64,000 bases of DNA from Centroberyx gerrardi (Eukaryota > Chordata > Actinopteri > Beryciformes > Berycidae). Position numbers and translations under genes: made by a program. The DNA lies in NCBI RefSeq assembly GCF_048128805.1, contig NC_136008.1, positions 13,893,572 to 13,957,571 of the forward strand, read 5' to 3'. Within the stretch, counting starts at the first letter, position 1, and each line of letters starts with the position of its first letter. Of this stretch, positions 13,301 through 21,877 are shown one piece after another. The notes under the pieces are model-generated. The model saw nothing but the letters and a program-made list of their open reading frames with translations. It ran no database searches and was not told where the DNA came from.

Positions 13301-13942
13301 AATAAAATAAAATACCCTCCTAAACCCCCCTGGGATAACATCGTTTATCTTTTATTTTTGTGGGACAGTATCGCAATATAAAATGTGGGATATCGCCCAA
13401 GCCTACTGGCCATGTTTTTTTATCTCTAATGTTGAGTAAAAATATTGCATCTCTAAGGAACTTTAGTGTAATTTAGAAAAATAGTTCTATTCTCTGCTTG
13501 ACAACCAAAACGGATAAGTTTAAAAAATGATTTACTGTATATAGTAGGTATTGAACGGACATCCAACCCAAGCAAAATACTGTGTGTGCAACTGTTTGCT
13601 GTGAGCCAGTCAACGTCTTTCTCATTTGAATCTCTCTCTTTCTCTCCCAGACACAAGGAGAAGTTTGTGTCAAAACTCCAGAACCTGAGTGTCGTCACCC
13701 ACTGCAGCGAATTGTCTCAGCCTCCGGCCGCTGCTCCAGCACCTCCAGAAGTGCAGGCCCTGGTGACCTTCGCCCCGCCGCGTTACAAAGAGCCCCTCCC
13801 AAATGAAGTGGAGGAAGAGGAAGACGAAAAGGAAGAAGAAGAAGAAGAAGAAGAAGAAGAAGAAGAAGAGCAGGTGGAGGACAGGAGGGAAGCCATGCAC
13901 TTCAACAACACAAGTTATTTCTTGGTCAAGAGAGAGTGCTGA
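6071..13942 (+). CDS. il6r: Interleukin-6 receptor subunit alpha
   Basis: Type I cytokine receptor that binds IL-6 and presents it to gp130 at the cell surface. Coding exons: 6071-6152, 7846-8568, 9205-9328, 9551-9729, 9827-9999, 10298-10439, 12320-12366, 12496-12544, 12892-12994, 13651-13942; they chain in frame to 637 aa (human about 468). The second of two close ATGs (6071) was chosen because it alone gives a signal peptide (MRIFLPLLCALCVLPAHS) and stays open. Exon 2 is an Ig domain ending DSGKYSCHH. Exons 3-4 form the first cytokine-receptor module with four Cys (LSCYK, IRCEW, SECSY, SRCWC). Exons 5-6 form the second, with the WSXWS box as WSNWS at about 10400. A short stalk follows, then a membrane helix in exon 9 (VLLSVTLAAYIF) and a cytosolic tail. 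The tail ends NNTSYFLVKREC, like the human NTDYFFPR end. Odd points are a roughly 150-residue acidic insertion between the two Ig cysteines and a poly-Glu run in the tail. Confidence 0.92.
6153..7845 (+). other. First intron of il6r
   Basis: 1.7-kb intron between the signal-peptide exon and the Ig exon, with GTAAGC donor and TCCAG acceptor. It holds a (GA)n run at 7279-7324. Otherwise nothing is recognised. Confidence 0.7.
7279..7324. repeat. (GA)n microsatellite in il6r intron 1
   Basis: GA-rich run with a few A and G interruptions. Confidence 0.9.
9018..9176 (+). repeat. Dispersed fish repeat with (GAAT)n tail
   Basis: The block reading 'gcatgctccattgaccatg', 'gggctccagtccccagtgac' and 'cctgaatag' and ending in tandem GAAT units matches the remembered 3' end of a very common teleost retroposon. 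It lies in the il6r intron just before exon 3. Family name not assigned. Confidence 0.55.
10795..10850 (+). repeat. Short dispersed teleost repeat
   Basis: Contains 'ggcatttagctgacactctt' followed by 'atccagagcaactta', a motif I remember as abundant in fish genomes. Only the core is visible. Confidence 0.45.
11190..11540 (-). mobile_element. LINE 3'-end fragment (reverse transcriptase C-terminus)
   Basis: On the minus strand a 74-codon open frame (11315-11539) reads KFGKSAFYFSAPISWNDLQ and ends in CNCFN. This is the usual C-terminal tail of a LINE ORF2 (the 'SAP..WN.LP' motif). It is followed by an AT-rich 3' tail with ATTCATTC repeats at about 11180-11200. It is 5' truncated and sits in an il6r intron. 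Clade not assigned. Confidence 0.6.
13088..13405. mobile_element. hAT-type MITE in il6r intron, with target-site duplication
   Basis: The left end is TAGGCTTGGGCCGATA and the right end is TATCGCCCAAGCCTA, inverted copies of each other. The element is flanked by a perfect 8-bp direct repeat CTGGCCAT at 13080-13087 and 13406-13413, the length expected for hAT transposases. The interior is AT-rich, with (TA)n, and has no coding capacity. Length is 318 bp. It lies between the membrane-helix exon and the last exon of il6r. Confidence 0.85.
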
Positions 13943-14872
13943 TGGGTAGAAAACAGCTGATAGGTTGCGCCTCTATATTGCATTCCTGAAGAAGACTGGC
14001 CAGAGTCACAGACAATGGAGGACAATGGATTTTAAATATGAACAGTCCTCCTATAATCGTCTTTTGAAGACAATCTCAGGAAAACTCTTTATGCTCTCTC
14101 TCCCTCTCTCTCTTTCTCTTTCTTTCTACCTCTCTAATCTCACACACCTGAAATACCTCTGAAAAGACGTTTTCGTGGTTGTTTTGTCTGGAGAACAGCC
14201 ACAGAACATTTTAAGCTACTCTACCCTGTGTCTGTGCTATTTCAGAACTGAATAGTGTTGATAAATTGTACAGATACGGTACATGTTTTAGTATGCTGTC
14301 TAATTTTCTTATTTGTATATAATTTTGCTGAGGCTAATGAAATAGAGTCATCACACACCTTCTGCTCTCTCTGTATCATAATATTCTTTACAAGGTTTGA
14401 ACAAATAGAAATGCTGAAATATACTGTCAAACATAGTCTACTAGTCATCCACCAGTTTGTCTGCTTCTCAGATATATAACTGTAAGACAGAGTGAACTGG
14501 GTTGGTCTTCCTAATTAGAAGTGCCTATTTCTTACCTCAGGGTTGCCAAAGTGGGAACCAGGGACAGGGCCGGATTAACCAACCACAGGGACCCCGGGCA
14601 CACATGTCCTATTGGGCCCCCCACCTCTCGGTATGCACCCACACACTTTAACTTAACATAGCCTACTAGCCTGTTTTAGCTATTACAAACTGCCATTCCT
14701 TCTATCTAGAGCTCGCTCATTCAATTTGAGAGTGATAACATTTGTCCAACCCCAAGGCAAGCTTTAGTTCCTAGTTTTAGGTGGTGGGGCTTCCCTTTGT
14801 TTACATTTGGATTGCAGGTTGTGGCTTTAAGGAGGCAAGGTGATAGGTGGCGAGAATGAAGGACCAAAAAAA

Positions 14873-15040
14873 ACAGTTAAATGTTGAAATTTATTGAAAA
14901 GGTTTGACTGTCTGTACCTAGACCCCCCTGCCCCACCAGTATATAATTAGTGCTCTGCATCTTAGCTGGATGATACTCACTAAATGCACTGCTCATAAAC
15001 ATACAAGAGGTGGCAGCTTAATAATTGTGATTGGGGCCTC
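14873..15040 (+). repeat. Left copy of a ~170-bp direct repeat
   Basis: Nearly identical to 16525-16695. Both run from 'acagttaaatgttgaaa' to 'gattggggcctc'. The right copy has a 4-base insertion and a few substitutions. About 1.48 kb separates them. Confidence 0.9.
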
Positions 15041-15224
15041 ACTCACTCACACACACACAAGAAGCATGTGACATCCAATTGCACATACATTTTGACGGTA
15101 TTTTACATCCATTCGTCTTGAAAAGTTTGACTTGTAAATGCATGCATCTACAAGCCTACTCCAAATCGAAATAAAGTTCTACATAATAGGCTAAATATCA
15201 TTTCAAATAATCCAAACTCATTTT

Positions 15225-15425
15225 GGGCATTCAATTGGAACCAATCAGAACACGGATTTGCTTCGCCATTCTAACCGATTATGACATCATTGGATGGAGC
15301 TGGACTGTGCTCTACCAATCAGAGCCTGTCACAGCTGCACTGATGACATCACAATCAGAATTCTTTCCAAGGCATAAAAGGCCCCGCTCGAGGTCTTGAG
15401 CTTCATACCTTGACACGGTAAGGTA
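15225..15425 (+). promoter_or_regulatory. Promoter-like block with CCAAT boxes, CRE-like sites, TATA box and a splice donor
   Basis: In order: ATTGG and CCAATCAG near 15235-15250, TGACATCA with adjacent ATTGG near 15280-15294, CCAATCAG near 15317, TGATGACATCACAATCAG near 15340-15358, and a TATA-like CATAAAAGG at about 15373-15381. About 40 bases on is CACG/GTAAGG, a good splice donor. This order and spacing is what an active RNA polymerase II promoter with a short first exon looks like. What it drives is unknown; it could belong to a retroelement. Confidence 0.45.
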
Positions 15426-15589
15426 TTCTCCCTGGGCACTGGTAAAGCTGATGCTTGGACCGCGGCAAGAGGTTCTCTTTGGGAACCACGGCCCTCATTT
15501 CAGACCAGTAGCTATTGGACGCTTGATGGGCGTGTTTGGAGACTTTCTCTTTATTTTTTTTATTTTTTTCTAGTTCATTTCGATAGTTT

Positions 15590-16160
15590 GGACCAGGTGG
15601 CGTGGCGGCTAGCGAGCGCGGCTCGTTGAAGAGCTGGTGGTTGGTACGAAGAGGTGCTGTTAGCGTCCGACTGAAGCCAACCTGCCAGCCGCTCCAAAGG
15701 TGCGGTCTGGTGGTTAGCGACGGCGGTTCGTTGAAGAGGTGGTGGTTGGTACGAACTGACGCGGCTCGCCTCCCGCTGAAGCTAGCCTGCCAGCCAGGAG
15801 CCTGCAAAAGGTGGTCTGGCGGTCGTGATTGAGGCGCGGTTCGCGTCCCGCTGAAGCCAACCTGCCAGCCGCTCCAAAGGTGTGGTCTGGCGGTTAGCGA
15901 TGGCGGTTTGTTGAAGAGGTGGTGGTTAGTGCAAAGAGATGCAAACCCACCACCCAGTCCAAACTATCAAAATTAACTAGAAAGAAGAAAAAAAAACCTA
16001 ATAAAAGTAGCTTCACCAGCTACTTTTCCTGAATTTCCCCAAGGGCATTATTCTTATCTTATCTCTAGTTAATTTTGATAGTTTGGACCAGGTGGCGTGG
16101 CGGCTAGCGAATGCGGTTCGTTGAAGACGTGGTGGTTGGTAGGAAGAGACAGTAAGAGCT
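15590..16160 (+). repeat. GC-rich imperfect tandem repeats with inverted flanks
   Basis: About four to five imperfect units of roughly 75-105 bp share 'ctgaagccaacctgccagcc', 'ggttagcgacggcggtt' and 'cgttgaagaggtggtggtt'. The phrase 'gatagtttggaccaggtggc' starts copies at about 15580 and 16076. Its reverse complement lies at about 15957-15981, so the array can fold back. It is CpG-rich against AT-rich surroundings. Confidence 0.85.
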
Positions 16161-16261
16161 TTACCAGGGGCTCCATGGACCGTGCTGGTTAGTGCAGCAG
16201 TATAGGCCTAGTAGTGGTAGTTCCAGTAGTTCTCATTACAGATATCTGAAATATTTTAAAG

Positions 16262-16481
16262 TAGCATTTTGGCTAGTCATAATGTAATGAGAGATATTGT
16301 AAATTAGCATTTAAGCATTTAGCATCATTACATTACGACCTACCAAAATGCTAATTTAAGATATCTCTAATTACATTATGACCTGTCAAAATGCTAATTT
16401 AAGATATCTTTTTTACATTATGACTAGTCAAAATGCTAATTTAAGATATCTTCTATTACATTATGACTAGTCAAAATGCTA
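16262..16481. repeat. AT-rich tandem repeat with one inverted copy
   Basis: Four direct copies of a unit of about 43 bp ('ttacattatgactagtcaaa' then 'atgctaatttaagatatct') lie at about 16326-16363, 16370-16408, 16413-16452 and 16455-16480. An inverted copy lies at 16262-16296, so the array forms a hairpin. Confidence 0.85.
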
Positions 16482-16524
16482 GAGGTGTCAAACACAAGGC
16501 AGAGTCCAGTTTGGGATGAGGTTG

Positions 16525-16695
16525 ACAGTTAAATGTTGAAAGTTATTGAAAAGGTTTGACTGTCTGTACCTAGACCCCCCTGCCCCACCAGTATATAATT
16601 AGTGCTCTGCATCTTAGCTGGATGATACTCACTAAATGCACTGCTCATAAACATACAAGCAAGAGGTGGCAGTTTAATAATTGTGATTGGGGCCT
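16525..16695 (+). repeat. Right copy of the ~170-bp direct repeat
   Basis: See 14873-15040. This copy ends where the sequence changes to 'cgcatcaaaggaaatg' instead of 'actcactcac'. Confidence 0.9.
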
Positions 16696-16905
16696 CCGCA
16701 TCAAAGGAAATGTCATTAGAGGCTGTGACTTGCCCCCATAATCATAAACTGTGGCCTACAGGCCTATATCTGTCAGGGTCCCGCCTGACTGCACATTTCA
16801 ATTGAAATTCGTGAAATGTTGTAAAATGCATTGAACACGGACACGGGGGCCCCTGGTGGTCTGGGGCCCTGGGGCATGTGCCCTGCATGCCGGGTCAGTG
16901 ATACA

Positions 16906-17793
16906 GGCATGACGAGGGACCTCGAGGAGTCCTTGACAAGGTTCCAGGGATCCCCAGCAGAATGAGGACTAGTTTAATTTCTCTGTCACTTCTCTGTCAC
17001 TCCTAGAAATGAGCACAATGTCAGAAAGCATAAAGGTGAGTTTCAATTAAATGACCCCACTGCAGTCGCCCCACCTACAGTAAAACAATGCTCCAGTTCT
17101 GTACCAAATCACAGACAACCTCCAGACAGGGATCCTTCAGACAAAACCTTATCAAATGGCGGTCTGTGGTCTAATGTGGACAGTGATGTAGTGGTAAACA
17201 GAGAGGTGGGTGAACTATGACCTTCAGTCAGTGATCATAAGGCACCACAACCATCAATATAAACAATAATGACTTATACTTTAAGAAAATAATTACTTTT
17301 CCTGAACAGGCCATCGAAAGTAAAACTCACACAACACTTTATTTTACTGGTGCAGGGACTTAACTCCACTGAAGATGCTCCACTAACCATAACCCTAGCC
17401 CATGTCCAGTTTCTTTAGACTCATATATTATGAATTTGTCATAAAACATATTTCACTTTTAAAAGGTGAATAAACTCTACTCGCAAATGAAAGGGATAAA
17501 CTGATATTGGGTGGGTTTACCCTGCACTACATCCCTGAGTGTGCATCTACTATAAGCAGACCTTGAGTTTGGGAACCACTGGTCTAGCCGAGCTTATACT
17601 GCCACCACGCGGATACAGCCGTAGTTGCCGGAGACTGTTGCCATAGCAACATAGCGTTAGTGTGTCAACAACAGGTGACCATTGTTGTGCTTAAACGTTA
17701 CAGCCAAGTTTATGTTGATTAGATTGTCAGACACAAGACTATGTAGACTGGGAAGAATAGCAATACGAACATTTGTAATATAACGTTAGAGAA
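16906..17793. other. Intergenic and riiad1 5' flank
   Basis: No gene seen. The right part (about 17640-17793) contains several AACGTTA-type motifs and probably holds the riiad1 promoter. No TATA box is evident. Confidence 0.45.
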
Positions 17794-18769
17794 ATGATGG
17801 CTGGAAAAGGACTGGAGAAAGTGGACGTTGGTGCTTTAAGCGCTGAGCAGCAAGAGAAACTGCGACAGTTCAAGGTGGGTTAACGTTAATGCTCATTTCA
17901 AAACAAAAGTAACGCTAGCTAACGCGTTAACGGTACCAACTGTAGTCAGAGTTGTATAGGCTACTGTTTATTACCAAGCCAAGTTAATGAAATACATTTT
18001 CTCTTTGATTTTCAGATTAAAACAAGAATCGACAACGAGAAGTATTTGAGGTCACATCCAGAAGTGGAGATATTGATAAGCGACTTTCTAAGGTTGGCTT
18101 ATTGTCTTCTCCTGTATCTAACATTAGCTACATAACCAGATAGCAGCAGCTCAGAATTCATGTTCGTAGTGTGGTTTTGTTTGTTCCTAATTGGTCAACA
18201 CTGGTGAACACCCAGTGTTAGAGACTAGAAGAAGGCCAACATGCTCTTGGTGTTATCAGGGGACACAGGGCTAAACTGCTCGCTCATTTGCATGTAAAGC
18301 CTCAAACAAATACCACAGTCCTCAAGGTCAGCCTTGTGCAGAGCGTTGTAAATGGATCGGCTGCTGTTGTTTCTCTGGATAACATCAGGCAGCAGAGTCC
18401 TGCTTCATGGGTTTCCACTTTTAGGAGACTTGTTCCATTTCATATTTTGTGTTCAGTGATGAAAATAATAATTAAAATATATATGTTAATAATATATTTG
18501 TACAGGACATTTCAAAACAAAGTTTCAAACTGCTACGAGGGAACCAACAAATTAAACAATACTAATATAATAATAAATTATTATCATATTATCATTTAGG
18601 CGTGTCTCCCACAGTCATTATTCTAACTGCATGTCATCCTCTCGCAGTGATGTGATTCTTAAAAGGCCTGCTGACGTTCGCGAATTTGCTGCAGGTGAGT
18701 TGTGAATACACACACACACACACACACACTCACACACCCAACTGTCCATATATTGCAACAACACATTGC

Positions 18770-18812
<43 letters not shown>

Positions 18813-18969
18813 GCACACACTCAAACACACACACACACACACAAACTTACGCTCACACATACATGCATCCACTAACCAATGTTAATGTCACTTTTCAGAT
18901 CACTTCACCAACCCAAACCTTCATGTGGTTATTGGCTCCAAAATGCAGGGAAACAGTGACATGGAATGA
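17794..18969 (+). CDS. riiad1: RIIa domain-containing protein 1
   Basis: Small protein with a dimerisation/docking domain like that of the PKA type II regulatory subunit, a fold used to bind A-kinase anchoring proteins, often in cilia and sperm flagella. Coding exons: 17794-17874, 18016-18092, 18648-18694, 18899-18969; they join in frame to 91 aa, very close to the human length as I recall it. Two ATGs are adjacent (17794 and 17797) and either could start. The product reads LSAEQQEKLRQFKIKTRIDN, then EKYLRSHPEVEILISDFL, then VILKRPADVREFAADHF, the typical RIIa helix-loop-helix ending in the conserved EFAAD(Y/H)F. The tail ends GSKMQGNSDME. Introns carry CA and TC microsatellites. Family assignment is firm. 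The exact gene name rests on length and domain alone. Confidence 0.85.
18707..18842. repeat. CA and TC microsatellites in the last riiad1 intron
   Basis: (CA)n at 18707-18730, (TC)n at 18772-18810 and (CA)n at about 18824-18842. Confidence 0.95.
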
Positions 18970-20633
18970 AACACACCTACCAGTTATGGTGCTACAAGCT
19001 TCTCTGTATGGAGCATTACATGTAGACAGGAACTCTGTTTACAGTAAATAAGAATGATGATGTCTTCATCTGCTATCCTTCGCAGTAGATTTCTGTATAT
19101 CCATACCATTGTGTTCCTGTCCGAATTGGTCTGTTGATAGCAATTTTGTAAGACTTCTGTAAGGCATATTCAGGAAGGCCAGATAATAGACAAGATGTAA
19201 ACCTGCCCCTGTTATGAGAGTGATTAAAGCAGGTTAATGAGAACAGGATGTCCTGTGGGTATTACAGGAGAGCTGGTGTTGTTTGTCAGCCAGCCTTCTC
19301 CATAGAGAGTGAGGAACAGGCCTGTATTCTGTAGTTCAGGGTCAGAGCCATTCATGAACTGAACTGAATTAAATTCCATGAAATTCCATTTCTAAAAGAG
19401 GTTGTCTTGACTTGCTAAACATTACAAATCATCAAACATGAATCAAATAAAAGACAGTTCAAATACATTCAATCATAATGTATGAATTACAATTACATGT
19501 TATGCATCAAATACCACCTGAAAGGTTCCTTTAACATTTTATGATATTCAGTATTGATAATATATACTGTAACACTATGTGTAATCTCAGATATAATTAA
19601 ATTAGAGAATTAAATTCAACTTCCTGAAATTCCAATTCAGTTGCAATTCTGTTTCCTGTAGGTTTTTTTCAAATTCCCATTCCCATTCCAATCCCTCAGT
19701 TGAATTGGATGAGTTCATTCATGAATTGATCCCAACCCTGCTGTGGTCATCATTGGTTATCATTGGTCAAATTTGTTTGGGCTTCTTCAACCTTTATTGT
19801 GACTCTAACTTTGCTCTGTATTGGGATCTGGTCTGTGGATTTAACCAGCCAAACCATCTGGTCGCCCTCTCTCATTCTAAAGGATATACTGCCTGAGTGA
19901 TAATCCTGACATGTTACTCTCTGTCAAATGACCTCAAAAATTGACTAATAAACATCTGCTAATGGCTCTTCTGACCAAGACTCATTTCTTTAATTGTCAT
20001 TTTTTGAATAGCCTGTCATCCAGCAATGTATATCATTATATCAGATTTTCAAGCCCATTTACATGGTCCCAACACCATTTAATGTCTCAATTCAGCTGTT
20101 ATTACATACAAGGCAGTAGTTATTGCCTTAAAAGTTCTTTAAAGACCCCATGAAATGAAAAATATGAATGAAAAAAAATTATTTTTTTTTAACCTTTTTT
20201 CCATTGTTGCTGGGCTACCTATTCACCAATACAGGCAAAAAAAAAATTACAAAAAAAATGTTGATTTCTAGAAATTTTATATCAAAAGGTCATAGTGGGG
20301 AGCAACTATGCAACAATGCCCAGGGGGTTAACTAGTCTGCTCACTCATTTTCATCTGGTCTAAAGCTAAATGTCACTGAGTTTTTTTATTCTAATTTTTG
20401 CTTACAAGTGAACAATTAACTTGTAACTGAAGGTTTATGAAAACATTAGAACTGAGCAATTAGAATTGCTCTCAGGCACATGGTGTATGATATCTCTTAA
20501 AAGTGAATCTTCCAATAACTATTGTTTGCTCTTTGATAACTGTTTACCGACTGTGGTGAGATAATGTTTCCTAGTCAACACAACATGAAAGCGCATCAAT
20601 TAAAGTTGATTCCCTCACATAATTCATAATCTA

Positions 20634-20707
<74 letters not shown>

Positions 20708-21877
20708 TCTCTCCTACACACACGCACACACACAGAATTGCTTTGACACCATGCACCTGTTTTGACTCAGTTGAGGACAGGTAAACACCCAGCTCTCATT
20801 TGATGTGAGAGAAAGACGGAGGACAGACACGTATCCTCCTCACATTGTGGCGCACACCGTTTTTTTTAAAAACACAGTGCTGCTAGAATCTCAATACCAA
20901 AGAAGAAAAGCAGATTCTGTAAGTAATTATTTACTTGTATATTTTTTTCTTTTATTTGTTATGTTGTGAGATGTTATCAATTATGCTCTCAGGGTTTAAG
21001 AGAACTCTTTTTTGCCTTTTCAGTCTTTCTGATGTGTTGTTGATACTTTATGTATCTACCTTGAAACAGTAACATTGTTGCATACATTTCATATGTATTT
21101 TGTATGTGTTTCAATGTATAATTCTTGATAAATGACAGCTAACTCTCAGCCACATCAATACTAAAGACATGTTAATGCGTTATATCGCAGACAAATAAGC
21201 ATTAAAATGTCAAGTGACTACAATGATTTACGATTATTATCCTCCAACAAGGGGGAAATGCTTAATTTGTTGGCTGCATCCTCCGCACTTCTTGGAAAAG
21301 TATTGTTGGTAATACAATTGGTAATTGTTGGGCATATTCAAATGAGAAGTCAAATCAGTGAAAGGCAAACAAGGTGAAGGCAAACTATACAAACATGCAA
21401 ATCCTTATGAGGAAGACAATGAGGATTTCAAAGAAGTTTGTACAGAAATGATGGGAGACGAAGAGAAATAGAACATGTTATTCCACAGCACATAATGTAG
21501 ATCACAGAGCCTGTTTTTCCCCAACCTGTTATCCTCAAACCCCCATGGAGCCTCCCCATGGGATGGGTAACAAAGTGGGTAGCTAGGCAAGTATGACAGA
21601 AAACTGTAGCTACATACAGCTGGCTGGCATGGAGACAGGAGCCATAACAACCAGAGCCGTAATAACAAAATCCTTACATGCTACACAGTTGCACATGTTT
21701 GGTCATGGTAAAGAATCAAACACACAAAAACACAGTGAACTGCATGACTATATAGTATTATAAGGTGCACAGAATGTAAAATAGTGGTTTGTCAAAATTA
21801 TTTCGCATTAATAAGAAACTTTGAAATACTCATCTCATCATGTTTACATCTCCAACAGACAGGCAGGCCTTTTTACC
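18970..21877. other. riiad1-otoa intergenic region
   Basis: No gene with recognisable features. It contains AT-rich sequence and a long TC-rich microsatellite at 20631-20736. The last kilobase presumably holds the otoa promoter and 5' UTR; a possible non-coding first exon near 20900 ('agattctgtaagtaa') is only a guess. Confidence 0.45.
20631..20736. repeat. (TCTA)n/(TC)n/(CA)n microsatellite
   Basis: Starts with CTATCTAT, continues as TC repeats with three GT interruptions and ends in a short CA run. Confidence 0.95.

Larger units (their letters stand above)
14565..16905. mobile_element. Composite repeat island, possibly a non-autonomous DNA transposon
   Basis: The left edge (CAGGGCCGGATTAACC, then GC-rich GGGCACACATGTCC and GGGCCCCCC) is roughly the reverse complement of the right edge (about 16845-16905, GGGGCCCCTGG to GGGGCATGTGCCCTG). 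That suggests terminal inverted repeats of a hAT-like element, but I find no convincing target-site duplication. Inside are 168-bp direct repeats, a promoter-like block, GC-rich tandem repeats and an AT-rich fold-back array, each listed separately. No long protein-coding gene is seen. Confidence 0.45.

Noticed and set aside
13670-13900. Open frame on the minus strand with a poly-Phe run opposite the last il6r exon
   Set aside because: It is the antisense shadow of the GAA-coded Glu run; the plus strand has splice sites and conserved receptor features.
15403-15807. 134-codon frame on the minus strand (and a plus-strand frame) over the GC-rich tandem repeats
   Set aside because: The protein repeats with the DNA unit, both strands are open, and there is no family resemblance. 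This is expected of CpG-rich tandem repeats.
14873-16695. Idea that the 170-bp direct repeats are LTRs of a small retroelement
   Set aside because: They lack TG..CA ends, no primer site or coding parts lie between them, and the left and right contexts look like one larger repeat.
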